Assembly: GCA_022605955.1 (NCBI GenBank) | Contig: JAKCOZ010000008.1 | Location: 23,561,083-23,625,082, forward strand | Source: Rallus limicola | Lineage: Eukaryota > Chordata > Aves > Gruiformes > Rallidae | Length of the DNA: 64,000 nucleotides | Direction: 5' to 3' | Part shown: one piece after another, positions 14,301-26,633 of the stretch | Numbering within the stretch: the stretch's first letter is position 1 | Layout of the letters: each line of letters opens with the position of its first letter | Position numbers and translations under genes: made by a program | Notes under the pieces: generated by a model | Seen by the model: the letters and a program-made list of their open reading frames with translations, nothing else | What the model was told of the DNA's origin: nothing | The model's database searches: none

Positions 14301-14626
14301 AGAAAGATGCATCTCTGTTAGATTGTTAAAGCAAGTCTGATTAGCTCATTAGAAAAACTTGGGTGTAATTGTTCAATTCAGCAAGGCTCTAAAAGGCTCG
14401 TTATACACGTGAACTCTTTTGTTTTCTATTATTTCCCATCCCTCAGTCCTGTGCAGGTCAGCAGCTACATCTTACAACTGTATGTGATAATCTGTTAGAG
14501 TTGTTGTGTGTAGCAATAGAAAATTGTTTTGCCTAGCCCAAGATGGCTGTGTAGTTTTTATTTCCTTTAGCCCTTTTCCTGCTGGGTATAAGGATCTCAC
14601 AGGAGAAGGTCAGATGTGGAGAACCT
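11358..14626. other. Unannotated non-coding stretch with a poly-T run
   Basis: The stretch includes a 15-T homopolymer at 12574-12588 followed by a C/T-rich tail. The overlapping frames at 11803-12215 on both strands have no family signature. No gene or mobile element was recognised. Confidence 0.55.
11502..11523. repeat. Short imperfect palindrome
   Basis: GGTATCAC (11502-11509) is followed by the near-complementary GTGATATCACC (11513-11523), with a 2-nt indel between the arms and a 3-nt spacer. It is too small to call an RNA structure and could be chance. Confidence 0.35.
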
Positions 14627-14710
14627 TACAGAATCACTAGGTTGGAAAAGACCTTTAATATTATCAAGTCCAATCATTCCCATCATATGCTAAACCATAT
14701 CCCTAATAAG
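14627..14710 (-). mobile_element. CR1 LINE fragment, 3' end, antisense
   Basis: The plus strand reads ACAGAATCACTAGGTTGGAA, then AAGACCTTTAATATTATC and AAGTCCAATC, which is the reverse complement of a CR1 3' end. It is followed by a diverged CTAAACCATATCCCTAA stretch also found in CR1 3' regions. The copy is short and old. Its tail differs in detail from the copies at 9.2 and 53.5 kb, which suggests a different CR1 subfamily. Confidence 0.82.
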
Positions 14711-17700
14711 TAGGGATTACGGTTATTTCTTTCCTGACAGTGGGATTTGATGGGTGGAAGGAAGGGTGGACATGGCAGGGAATAATAGCTGCTAGGTATA
14801 TCTTAGCACAACTGGGCTTCACCAGCAAGAAACAGAACCGTTATGCCAAAAGTAACACGAGGTTGGAAGATGGGGATGTTTGTCATGTTCCCAAGCCTGA
14901 TTTATTTTTTTAAGCTTTTGTCCATCTGTCAGGGTTGCATCTCATAAGGCAGATATCATGTGCCTTATCTCATTCATTCAATGCTACCCATGAACTGCAC
15001 CTTTGGGGGCAGAGAGGATGTTTCTTTGGTTTTAACTAGTGACAAAGCTTTTTTGTGACGTAGCTGTTCCCTGTGTTTTCTCCAAGGGCAGTTTTCCCTA
15101 GATTCTGACCACAGCCCAGGCTGCTAGATTCAGCTATGTGATCCAAGAAGTTCACATTACGCCGTAGGCTTTTCTCACTGGTGGTTTCCTGCCTATGCTT
15201 TAGCAGGTGTCATTTTTTTTCCCTAAGAAAGGACAGAATTTATTAGCTTCAATTGCAAAGATCATCATAGGAAGTGGTACTGCCAGGTTATAATGGTGCT
15301 TTATTGCTGAGAAATTTTGAGTGAGTTCATGCTGATGATATCCATGGGAAATGGAAAGACACGCACATAAAACAAGAATTCACAGATTTTATAAAAATAC
15401 TTCTGCTTTTTTTTTAATTATTGAAATTTTGCAACAAAAAAGAGGGGGAGAGAAAGTAGTATGATTAAAAAGGGATGTTCCTAGTATTTATCAGACCTTG
15501 TGCTTCCTTTTGTCATTTATATTTTGTGTTCATAGCATTAGGTTTTCATTAAGTTATATGGATTTGTTATGAAGGTCAGGTCATGTGTTATCATTGTAAA
15601 CAGCTGTGCTTGGACAGCAGTTGATGTTTATAGCTAATGGATATGTTATTATAGTAAGATATGTGCTTAAAATGTAGCTGCAGATTTTTTTTCTTTAAAA
15701 GCACTTATCCAGTGCTAAGGATCTACTTCTGGACCTTTAGTTCTAAGTAAATCTTTGCTATTCCAAAGATCAAGCACTTAATATTCGCATACTGCCTTTC
15801 GAAATATTAGTGTTTGGGAGCCAAATACATGGTCTTCTGCAATTCACAGACTCTCATAAAAATCCACATTTTCCCAAAGCTGCTCTTCTGATGTTCACAA
15901 TCCACCCAGCATCTTTTTTGGCTTATCTGCTTTTGTTAAAATTATGTGTGGTAAGTTCTATCTGTCCAACTTGCTCTGGCTGCAGTAAGAAGAGATTGAC
16001 CTGCCGCAAGCTGTCTAATCAGTGATAAAGTTTTAACTTCCAGGGTCTTTTAAATGTTTTATGTCTTTCAAGTGTGAGTTCCTCATGTCCACAAGGATGC
16101 ATGTTTAAGAAACGCTTTCTTTAGTCTCTAAGTCACAAGTACAGAACTCAGCTTCTGTTTCAAAGCTGCCTTTAATGATATAGAGACGATATCTTTGAGG
16201 TAATGCATGCTTGATAAGCGTGATAAGAGTAGCTGAAAACAGCGGAGATCACCTTATAAAGCATTGTGAAGACACTCATCTGCAGGTGCTAAGTAATGGG
16301 AATAAACATAAAACACGTTAGAATGGTTTAGTTTAGGTTGTGGGTAAGTTTTTTTAAGTTTAGTTTTAGCCACTAAAACCCACAGTATTTAAAATAGCAT
16401 GCTGATTTGAAAACAGAACTTGTCTGATCAGGTTACTGATCCCCAGAACAGTCCTTGATTTCTGGACTGAGCTGCAACAGCATAGTGCAGGGCATGGCTA
16501 TGCTTTGTAACATGCTTTCTTCTTACAGTCAAGGGAACAGAAAGCACAACCTGCAAGCACAGTGAAACTTTAATTCCTATTTCAGTTCTAATACTCAGTT
16601 TTTCACCAGAAGAATCTATGATTTCCACATCAAAAAAATTAGGCCTTCTCCAAGCTAAAGAAAATCTAGGGAAATTATTCACAAGCGTTTGCATGAATTC
16701 TAAATTGCTTTTCTATTCAAAAGTGTTCACACCCCTTTTGGTGATTAATCCATGAACATTTGTGCTAATGGACATCTGCCCACACAAATGTTTGGCTCTT
16801 CACTAAGTGACAACTTATTTTATTTGCAAATAAGGTACTGGTGCCCCAATAGGGCACTCAGCATCATCCAGTCAGAGAGCAGGAACAGTGCCATGTGATT
16901 TAGGTTCCTAATCTTATATAATGAGTTGTGAATAGGCAAAGATACAGTGGATTTAACAGTTGAGGAATATCATGTGAGTAGGAACATGCTCGCTCTGGGA
17001 TTTTGGCACTCCCAGCAACTAAAAAAAAAAAGTTAAGCTGTTGTGAAAATGGGAAGAGGGCTGCATCAGATAAAATGTTTCTGTAAGTAGTATGCCCTGT
17101 TAGAGCTGTACTTCCAGAGCTTGGCTTCAGCCAGGTCTGAAGGTCAGCAGCTTGAAGTTTTATAAGAGCATGTATGCAAAGCAAGTAACTGAAGAATATA
17201 TGTAATTAGATGCACACCTAGTATTAACTTGCAGATGCTCAGGCATATTTCTGAAGCTGAACCAAACTTCCCAAGCCATTAACAGTTATTACTCAGTTCA
17301 GAAAGACAGCTAAAAGCCAACATACCTTCTGCAGCTTTTTGCCTCAGAAGAGAGATCTAAGTGTTAGGAAAGCTGTCTTCTAGGGGGAGGGATGGAGCAG
17401 TGTTTGCAAGTTTGGAAATATCACAGAACTGTTTTCTTATCAAGTGAATTTTCAGGTGCTGCTCTTCAATATTTAACAAATAGCTTCAGGAAAGTGCTCT
17501 TTTCATCCTGCTGACAACTGCGACACAGGACTGTTAAAGAGTATTCCTTTTTTCCCCTACCAGAAACAGAGCAAACCTGAATCTTTGCAACTTCTTGCTT
17601 CAACGAAGAGAAAAAAATTTAGTCAGGGTTTTCTCATTAAAGCAGTAGAAATGGCTATTTAATTTGCCATCATTCCCTCAGTAAGATCTCTTTCGAACAT

Positions 17701-18159
17701 GCAACGTTCCAGACCTCTGCAGCAAGCCTTGGTTACCTTAAAGAGTAGCAAAAAAGAACACCATGCAGTGACAATAAACTGTGGTCTGTTCTGTCATGTC
17801 CTTCTGCTATCCTGTGGCTTAAATGAAACATTGAAGACCAGTAAGACAGATGGAACAAACACGATTTACTTTGAGGAGGTGCAACTTCTTAAAATGGAAG
17901 TAAGTTCTGCCTCCTCAAAGATGGGTTTCCTGACTGTTTGCATGGCAGTATGGGCTAGGAGCCTCTCAGTCTCCAAATATCTAGCAAAAAAAACCTGTCC
18001 CTAAGGAGCTGAGTATCTCAGTTTATATATAACACAAATGAACCTGCCAGACCTATAGGAAATGAGCCAAACATCACTGGTCAGTGTACTAGCCCAGGGC
18101 ATGGGAAGCTAGCTGACTGCCTGCTCTTAAATTTTTGATTGTCTTTGCAAGAAGGAAAA
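14711..18159. other. Unannotated non-coding stretch
   Basis: No exon or repeat was recognised apart from the GATA-motif pair at 16.2 kb. Reading frames near 16428-17184 (minus) and 17699-18004 (plus) reach about 100 codons but show no domain, no convincing splice context and no codon bias that I can judge. Confidence 0.5.
16212..16227 (+). promoter_or_regulatory. Tandem GATA-factor-type motifs
   Basis: TGATAAG occurs twice, at 16212-16218 and 16221-16227, in the same orientation and 9 bp apart. TGATAAG matches the WGATAR consensus of GATA factors. Close tandem pairs are seen in haematopoietic and endodermal enhancers, but two short motifs are weak evidence. Confidence 0.3.
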
Positions 18160-18231
18160 TAAAATAAAACCCAAAACCCACAAACAACTTCCCCACACAC
18201 CCTAAAACAAAGAAAAAAAACCCCAACAACC
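18160..18231. repeat. C/A-rich low-complexity tract
   Basis: The plus strand is almost free of G and T for about 70 bases (AAACCCAAAACCCACAAAC and similar). The complement is therefore G/T-rich with several GGG and GGGG runs. It resembles the other C/A or G/T tracts at 26.6, 31.85 and 42.65 kb. Confidence 0.6.
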
Positions 18232-18751
18232 TGAAAAGCAGTGTTAGTTGACAGGTATCACCAAAAATTTTCAGCTTGGAGTGCTGAATAGTTCTTTGAA
18301 TGCAACAGCTTAAGACTTTCTTGTTCAAAAAGAAGCAACTAACTGGTAAAAACATACATATCTGTGGGAAAATGCCAAGTTCAAATCCTTTTCTGATTCA
18401 TTTTGAGACGAGATTGGACTGTTCAGAACAAATGCAAACTCTGCCTAATGCATGGAAAATTACCCTGTCTAGCAGAAGTTTTAGTTTCAATGACTCAACA
18501 TCTTTGGAAGAAAAAGTATCTTTTTCATCAGTGCTTCATCACAGAATTTTCAGCTGTAATTCTAAGTTTATGTGTCATTTTGTAAGTATATCCAGCAAAT
18601 AATAGCTTTAAAACACATTTTTCAGTGACCAGCTGTCAACAAGTAAATTTTTTCCCTGAAATACATCAGATCTCTGCAAATTTACACACTCAACTAGTTG
18701 TCTTATAGATACTCTAGTACCATTTAATTGCATTCTTGATTGATTTCAGAT

Positions 18752-18815
18752 GTCAGGAAAGGTCAGGCCTAATCAGTACTTGGATGGGCAAACTCCCAAG
18801 AAGCCTGACACAGAG
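18752..18815 (+). repeat. 5S rRNA-derived fragment (AmnSINE1-like SINE head or 5S pseudogene)
   Basis: GGTCAGGCCTAATCAG followed directly by TACTTGGATGGG (18761-18788) matches the C-box half of the vertebrate 5S rRNA internal control region, with only about four differences in 28 bases. The sequence after it (AAACTCCCAAGAAG) still resembles the following 5S segment, but decayed. Upstream, the A-box half is barely recognisable. A functional 5S gene is excluded because the 5' half and the T-rich terminator are missing. AmnSINE1, an ancient amniote SINE with a 5S-derived head, is the most attractive source, but I cannot identify its tRNA-like or Deu segments downstream, so a plain 5S pseudogene remains possible. 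Confidence 0.55.
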
Positions 18816-20249
18816 CAGGTTGTGGTGATCCAGCATATGGGACTCACACCCCATGGCTGTTTCTCAGCAAGGGCTGGTAAGTAGAACTTTTCATTCCAAG
18901 ACCTCAACAGCTTGTAGTTTATACTGTTCTTGTAGTGCTCTTTCTTATCATTATTATATTAGGTTTCATACCTTAATCCAGCTTTCATTGAGAAATTACA
19001 GCAGGCCTAATTCTGCCTGCATTGAAATAGTCAAATCAACTTTACTTACTTTAAGATCCACTGATGGCTAATATTAAGGAGTGTAGCAAGCAAAATAGGT
19101 GTTGGTCTAACCCAGGGTGTCAGCTCTTGTGTTACACTCCTATCCACCATGAGAGCTGAACAAGGAGTTTTCTCACTTCTTCCTTTTTTGCCAACCCTCA
19201 TTTTGGTGGGTGTTCTTTTTACGCTGTTTCTTTTCCTTCCTGCCCACTGCACAACCCCAATATTGTGTAACGTGTAATGAGGAACAAGGGTAGTACAGAC
19301 TGCTCCTGCCTGCCCCCACCACTCCAATTCTCTTGTTCATTAAAAGCTCCTATTGACTTTAAATCAGTTCCATGGGGCTTTGTGATGACAGAAATTTGCC
19401 CAGAGACAATTTGGCTGAATTTTGTTTTCAGACTTCAAAGAATGTTGTGCCTGTACGTGTAGTTCAGACAGAATTATTGATAAAGTTGGAGTGGGATTAA
19501 CAAACAGTGCTGCTGGGGCCACAGCTGTAAACTCTGAACCTGTGATACATTATGGAACATCAAGTTTTATATTTGAGCATTATGGCTCAGATCTTTATGG
19601 ATTTGAGACCAAGTCGTTGTTCATGCCACTGGTCCAAATGTGCAACTCACACACAGCCTCTGCACTCTCACAAGCAGGGGGGAAATACTGGGGACAGCCC
19701 TCATGTCAGCTGTGCAAAGAGTGAGCCCCCAGCCTCCCCCCTCTTGCATGGCAGGGGACCAGAGAGGAGGGAGCATAATCCAGCTTCCAGTATTTTTAGC
19801 CACTTTAACAGAAGCAGGCTAAAGAATTCTGATGCTCTTGATTTATAATCAGGCTAAATGGCAACAGCTCTTTGTTCTTTCCTTTGGATGCTTTACCCTT
19901 TCATCCTAATACGCCTGTACTGTGTGGCCTGGGATGTGCATTTCTAGTCCTCTGAACAACAGTACCACAAAGAGCATCTTAAGCCCCATTTTCACTGGGA
20001 TAATGTCATTATCAGAAATCTTGTGTGACATCTTGTGCAGCACCAAACTATTCTGTAAAAATAAGCAACTGTTAGCAAGCTGCTAAAAGGGGTTTTGTGC
20101 TTGAGAAAGGATGTTGAAGTACTTTTTCTTCTTGAAAGTATTTTTACTACAAGTCTCTGTAGAGAGAGCTCATATGCATTTACCTCTGAATGGTAAGGTG
20201 AAAAATGCCAGGCTGATCCCCATCTGGTGGTTTTCTATATTAACTTGTC
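18816..20249. other. Unannotated non-coding stretch
   Basis: Several frames of 60-100 codons overlap on both strands between 19046 and 19848, in sequence of moderate G+C. None has a recognisable domain, and the overlap on both strands argues for chance. G and C runs near 19675-19760 are notable but do not make a canonical quadruplex. Confidence 0.5.
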
Positions 20250-20440
20250 TAAGTAGATACATTATGTATAACGAAAAATAGATAGATTATACATAATTAA
20301 AAGTATGTACATTGTATGTATATAAATGCATATATATACACATTATATGCATGTCTACCCGCATGGGTATATCTTATTTATACTTCTATGCATTTATTTA
20401 ATTTTAAAATTTGTTCTATATTTTATATGTAATATATGAT
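20250..20440. repeat. AT-rich TATA/TGTA low-complexity tract
   Basis: About 190 bases are dominated by TATA, TGTA and ATGCATAT words, including TGTATGTATATAAATG and GCATATATATACACATTATA. It behaves like a decayed (TA)n/(TG)n microsatellite and would be easily melted. A matrix-attachment role is possible but not shown. Confidence 0.6.
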
Positions 20441-22407
20441 TAGAAGTAGAATCAGTCCCTGGCTCATGCTGTATCAGACAGCTTCCCTGCTGAGCCCAGC
20501 ATAGTGGTCCTGAGGGACTGTTTCTATCAGGACTGCTGAGTACTCACATCAGAACATTCAGACCAAGTCCTCAAGGACTGAATCCACAGAGGCATCTTTG
20601 AGGCTTCTGCTGCTGCTGTGATGGGCTGTACAGCTCCCAGTGCCCACTCTCAGGGTACCCAGCAAGTTGCTCAGAGTGTGTGAGCTCACGGAGGTCATGC
20701 TCACAGGGTCCTCCAAGTGCCATTGGCAGGACTTCAGGCTGAAAACAGCATGCACACAGGTTCATCAGCTCTAAGCATGAGTCCAGCCATGGGGGAGTCA
20801 CTGGGACACCCAAAGATTGAATCCATCCAAGTGGGTGCTACAGCAGGATCAACTGCAGCATGTCATTTAAGCCAAGACTATAGCTGCTAAGGATGTTCAT
20901 TGTATAGTCCTACCCCTATGTTAGTTTATGTTTATTCAAACAATGTATGTGATTGTCAAAAAGCAGAACTGCAATTGTTATATGCTTAGTCTGACCAACA
21001 AACTTTGAAAAGTCACTGGAGATTGCCAAAGAAGGAAATTAGGGGAAAAGCAATTCCAACAGGGGGAAATCACAACCACCAATTCATGAACCACCCACCC
21101 TAATTACACCACCAACTCAAAAGAAAGAATTCGTAGGCATGCACACTAATTTACACAGGAGGCAAAGGGTTTTTAACCAATCCTATAATGATAAATAATG
21201 CATATGTAATAGGAACATGAATATGCTAATATTAAGTGTATAAATAACCACTGGTTTAGAGTTTTGGGATCGTTCTTGGGACTGGCACAGTTATCTGAAG
21301 AAATATGCAATAAAATACCTCTGCTCTGTGTGTATATTGGCATATTGCAGACCATGTAAATGAACCCCCAGATTTATGACAACATGGGCACTGCTGTCTT
21401 CTGATGATAGGGCACCAGGGGCAGGAGGAAAGGCCAATGACATGCCCATGTCTCCAGGGACAGATACATTTCATACCAGTGTACATCTCTTTCTATCTCA
21501 GTTTCATGTCAAGGAGTACCTCCAGTCTGGGATGAAGATGGCAACCTTTCATGCCTGGAGACAGGCTTGGAGAATATGCAGTAAGGTGGAGACAATTTTT
21601 CTTTGGCTTGGGATCTCCTTTCCAGCAAAGGGTCTTACTGGTAAGCCACAAACAACGTGACCCAAAGACAAAGAGCAACATATGGGGCAGCAGCAGGGCA
21701 CAGCACTGCTCCTTCCTCTTCATTTGTTTGAAGAGTAGAAAACACACACGTAGGCTGTAGGTGTGAACTCTGACAGTAGGAGTACAACGGAGAAGAACAG
21801 TGGGATGAGGAGAACCCAGCATCCACATGTGGCCCTTCCTGGATGGTACAGTTAAATCCTTCATTAGTTCTTCCTAAGACACGTATATGGTTTGGCACTC
21901 ATCTGAGACAACTCTCAGCTTTCCCAAGTTACAAGTGATATCACTATGAGCTGCTAACAGCCCATCAACTCCTGTAAAAGTTGAGTCCTGTGAAGATGAA
22001 ATCCCCTCTATGTTTCTGTGAGTGGTGTTTCACTGATTTTTCTGGGTTTATTTTCCTTGTGTAACTCCTGTGTTTGCAGACTGAAGCAGACAGATGACCC
22101 AGCAAACAGTTTACAAATACAAGTCACTTTGCAGCACATCAGCAGATTCTCCATATGTCTGCCACAGCTGCCACGTAAACCCAAGAGCTCCCCAGTTGGA
22201 ATCACCCTCTTCTGACCTAGGGCACTGTGTCAGTGATTCCCTGTGACCATAACTGTATTTAAGTGGGCCAAAAAGTCACCAAGTCACACAAATTAAATGT
22301 TATTCCACACACATCCAAGGAGAAAGGTCTCAAACACTTGTTCTCCTACAAAAACAAACTATGAAGCTACTACTAGGGCCTGGAGAATATAAAACAAGCT
22401 TTATCTC
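20441..22407. other. Unannotated non-coding stretch
   Basis: Sequence of moderate G+C at 20450-20860 and 21360-21900 holds overlapping frames on both strands, the longest 123 codons on the minus strand (21493-21864). None shows a known domain. The segment could be unrecognised repeat or non-coding transcript sequence. Confidence 0.45.
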
Positions 22408-22422
22408 AAAAAAAAAAAAAAA
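22408..22422 (+). repeat. Poly-A run (15 A)
   Basis: Fifteen consecutive A bases follow TTTATCTC. The 100 bases upstream do not match a SINE, LINE or processed transcript that I recognise, so this is called only as a homopolymer. Confidence 0.75.
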
Positions 22423-25400
22423 GGTGAATGGATTGTAAAATATCTTGAGGCAGCCAGTTGGTGCCTACAATATATTTATTTTGAAAACAAGGTAACACAT
22501 TGCCTCCCATAATAAATTAAACTCCAGATAAATTCCTATGAGAATATACTCCCATCAAGGTGAGAAAACAACATCCAGCCTTAAAGGAATATAGACTTTG
22601 ATATTTTGTGGCAGTTTCTGCACCTGGAAATGAAGACATAACACAAGATGCTCTGGATGGTGCAGTGGAAGCAAAAAGCAAAGAAAAATGGATTTTGTCA
22701 TGTTTCAGCTGTGTAAGACAGCAGTCCCACTGCACTGATTTCTGTGAAACTTGCTTCTAGGAAACACTGCTCCAGTTTAATTTCTATTTGTATCTAATTA
22801 TAAAAAGACTAAATATTCCTAAGAAGTTGCTTTAAGAAGGCAACAAGAAGATACAGCTATAAAATAATATAGACCAGGAAAGTCAAAGCAACTTTTAATA
22901 AAAGTCCTGATACAAGAGTTGTTGTATCTTGTATTAGTACTTAGCTGAAAACAAAATGGACTGTAAGGGTACTTAAAGCAAAATATGTTTCAAAATATAA
23001 TATGCAATGGAAAACAATGTTTTTTGTATGTAAATGAACCTTAAATCCCTTTTTCTATGTGTTGATGTTATGTGAATTACCATGCACCTATTGAGGGCAT
23101 TGAGTAACAGTAAAGTTGGCTTGTATCATACAAAAGCAAAATCTATCTCCAGGCTCAAGTTGATACTTTTTATTTTTCTTACTATTTGTAATTGTGTTTC
23201 TGCATAAGTACAGTGTGTTTCAAGTGCCTTGGGTTGGATAACTGATGTTGGCATCACAAGGACAATTTGGGTAACTGTGTTGAGGGAAATGGGGAACACA
23301 TAGATGTCTGAAAAAGTTGGAATACCTGGGAAGAAATAAGATCTTTGAACAGTAACATCAAGAAATGACTTCTGAGGTGAAGACTGTGCCTATTATTTCA
23401 GTGCTGTCCATAACTGATGGACTTTTGTTCTCTGGCTTTGGAAAGTTTTGAAGAAATCATGCAAGCTGAATCTTGCTGAGGTTGTAATGCATCTCCTAAC
23501 ACACTTTCTATACTATGTCTGGGGTCTGGCACTCCAAGAGGTCACAAACTCTCCAGTAAAAGAATCAGTGGATCTACTGGCCCACAGCTGCCAAACCACT
23601 CTCCTCAGTGATGTTAATTTGCTGTGGCAGGATTAGTTTACGTTACCATTACATTAAGAAGAGCAAGACTGAAATCTTTATTGCCCCCCTCTTCAGGGCA
23701 GTTGTGGTAAAGTGAAGTTACCCACTAAAACTCAGGGAAAATGCACAGGATTCAGTGTGCATTTAAAGAAGTTTTAATAAAGTCATTTTGGCTTTAGAGT
23801 CTAAGCATGATTAAAACTGGTTTTGATTAATATTTTTCTTATGTACTTGAATTCTCTGAACCCATCCTAAATTGTGCTTAACACTATAAAAATAATCTTA
23901 ACTTAAAGTAGGTACATCCTTTGTTAGATTGTTATGTAGTTAGGTTATGTTATAGGCTAGGAGGATTTAACAGAATCTTAACTGTAACCAGCTTTTAGAA
24001 GTTGCTAAATTAATCATTTTTCATTTAACATATTAGACTATTTTAGCTTCTTTTCATTGTATTTTTTCCTCATTTCTTAAAATCATCAGATGCTTTAAAA
24101 CAATACACTGAGTGTACCAAACCCATATTCTATGTAGACTCTTCAGTGATGACCTTAGCAGCCACCCGTGGGAAAACATCAAATAATGTGAATAACACCT
24201 CTCAGTTCACTTTCTTCTCCCACATTATTACTAGTGGGAGGTGAATATTTTGTAGATTGACTTGTTTTGAAAAGGTTTATATTTGATGAATGTGTTTTTT
24301 CTTGAGCATTACAGAAGTACAGGTTGGTTTGGTTTGTTGTTATGTATTTCTTCTGCCAGAGACAACAAAAAAAACAATGTGTAGTAAATAAAAGGTTTAT
24401 ACCTGGGGAAGATTATTTCATTTCCAGGTGAATTCCACAGAAATTTTCCCTTCAAGCTTTACTTCTTCCATAATAAGCAGTTACCAGGCACCACTCTCAT
24501 CTCAGAATCTTGGTGGTAATCGTTTGAGTATTACTGTCAAACTACAAAGAGAGACTGAATCTAAATTCAATTGAAAGTTTAGGGCAAATTTTTGAGATGT
24601 TTAAGGCTTAATGACTACTGTCCAGTTGCTATGGTCTGCAAAAATGCTGAAGGATGGTATTTAGTTCAGTTTGAAAAAAAGTGCAGTTTGAGAAATAATA
24701 ATTCTTTTGATCTCATTAGATGAGCATATGCTGTGAAATGTAACCTTAAGGAGACTGTCTGCTGACATTTATGCAAGTCTTATATAAAATCCTGCAATGT
24801 CATGGAGAGGAACATGGCTAATTCATGTGATGTTTGAGCAGACTTCTGAACCTTTACTCAGTTGTAATCCTGAGCCTGCTAAGGCTGCATTGCAAGTACC
24901 CACTACCTGTGTGAAAGCCAGACTCTGTAAAAAGGGCCAGCATCTCCTTCCTGCATCACGTCTTATTCACCACTCATCAGATCCTTGTGTGCTCAGGATG
25001 TTCAGCAGGCTATCAACATGTAATTTTTTCTCTATGGCAGATGGGGGTTTTTTAGCCAAAAGGGATAGGTAGGGCTAGGAATGAGTAAGAAAAATAGGTA
25101 AATCAGGTTCAGATAAATTGTCCTAAACATGTAATGAGTATCGGCTTGATGTTTTAATCCTGCATCTCCAGCCCCAAAATTGTCACTTTTTAAAAAAAAG
25201 CTTTACAGGAACCAGGCTATGCAATTGAACTGGAGTTGTTCTGCCAGTGAGCTAGAGGCTCCTGAGGGCTGCAAGAAGGCCCTGGTGTGCCAACAGCTTG
25301 TGGCATGGCAAAGATAACTTCCAGCTCATTTTACTCTGTAGTTGTGGATGACCTCTGCAACGTTGGGGTTTTTTTCCCCTTATTTGCTGTAGTATTTCTA

Positions 25401-26585
25401 AGAGTATGAGTACACTTCCAGAGCTCCAAGAAACTGGAAGAAACTCATGAGACCATGACAAAACAGTCTACATCTCAACAAAACCTTGCAGCTGAGGTGC
25501 GGCATGACGTTAACCACAGCAGATCTGCGATTAGCGAGCAGTGAAAGCAAAGCTTGCCTTCATTTCATCTTGTACAAAGAAGGCAAACAGGCAACGGGAC
25601 TTTGTATTTTGTGGTGAAAGATGTTAAAGAAATTTTAATAGCACAATTTATGAGAACCAACTTCACACGTATGTGGGAAAAAAGAACAGACCTCTTTCCT
25701 TTGACCTTTCCGGTAATGCCTCGAGCATCTTCACAGCAAACTATTGCCACTCAAGTGCCTCCATCAGACAAAACCACACAAATGCCTGCTCTATAGGAGA
25801 GGAAATGGTAGGGCTTGTTCCTTTCTACCTCTGCTGCAACAAATATACAGGGCTTCGACTGTCACATGTGTTCAGACTGATAAAAAACATTGCTAAATGT
25901 GCATACAACCCAAAAACACTTCTCACCACAGACCACAAACACCCTTCACCACTAAAGGAAAAAGGAGCTTTAACACATTCTCTCTCCACTTTCCAGAATA
26001 GCTTTTCATCCTCTAATGTCTCACCCTTATTTTATGCTCAGCTTCAAGACTTTAATGGAGAGTTCAGCATAAACTCCGCTGCTGTAGGACCCATCATAGA
26101 TGCTTCCCAGCTACTATCCAACCCTGTTGCAGAGTCATCATAATTAATGAGGAGATTCCTATTTCTGGCTGTAAACCATGAGCAGACCTGGTCTGTGATC
26201 CAGCTGGCACACAATCAAAGGTCTATAAAATGTCATTCTCTTTGAAGATACTTGAGAAAAACCAAGCATGGGGACAAGTTTCATGCTCTCATCCTTCATA
26301 CCAGCACTAAAAAGTTATGCTGCAACAGTCCTGCTTTGCTGGGTTGTTCAAGTCAGTACAGAGGTAGCTTCTGTCAATTAGCAGTGAGACAATCTGGGGG
26401 TTTTATAGGCCATTTGTGTGAGAACTATGTTAGTAAGTCAGAGATTTTAGTAATTTTAACCAGTTTAATTTTAATCCATTTAAATGAGCTTGGCACAGTC
26501 ATTCAGAAACTCCAGTTTAATAACACTAGCTCAAAATGAACAGAACGACTTCTATTTACGATGAAGATACAGGACAGCTGTTTTT
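22423..26585. other. Unannotated non-coding stretch
   Basis: No gene was recognised. The 156-codon frame at 25673-26143 is the longest here. It has no signal peptide, repeat or domain I can name and a composition typical of translated non-coding DNA. A G/T-rich patch (GGTTGGTTTGGTTTG) sits near 24324. Confidence 0.5.
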
Positions 26586-26633
26586 TGTGGGGTTTTGTAG
26601 GTTTTGGGTTTTTTTCATAGAAGGCGTGGGGTT
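26586..26633 (+). repeat. G/T-rich tract
   Basis: GTGGGGTTTTGTAGGTTTTG opens a tract of G runs separated by T runs, ending in GTGGGGTTTTG. One G run has only two bases and a later loop is long, so it is not a strict quadruplex motif. It belongs to the same compositional class as 31.85 kb. Confidence 0.55.

Noticed and set aside
21376..21898. Cluster of overlapping frames on both strands
   Set aside because: Stop-poor, higher-G+C sequence gives open frames on both strands at once, which points to composition and not a gene.
22300..22422. Retroposon ending in the 15-A run
   Set aside because: Upstream sequence matches no SINE or processed transcript that I recognise, and no target duplication was found.
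25673..26143. 156-codon open frame, plus strand
   Set aside because: No family motif, signal peptide or splice context that I can support; such lengths occur by chance in 64 kb on six frames.
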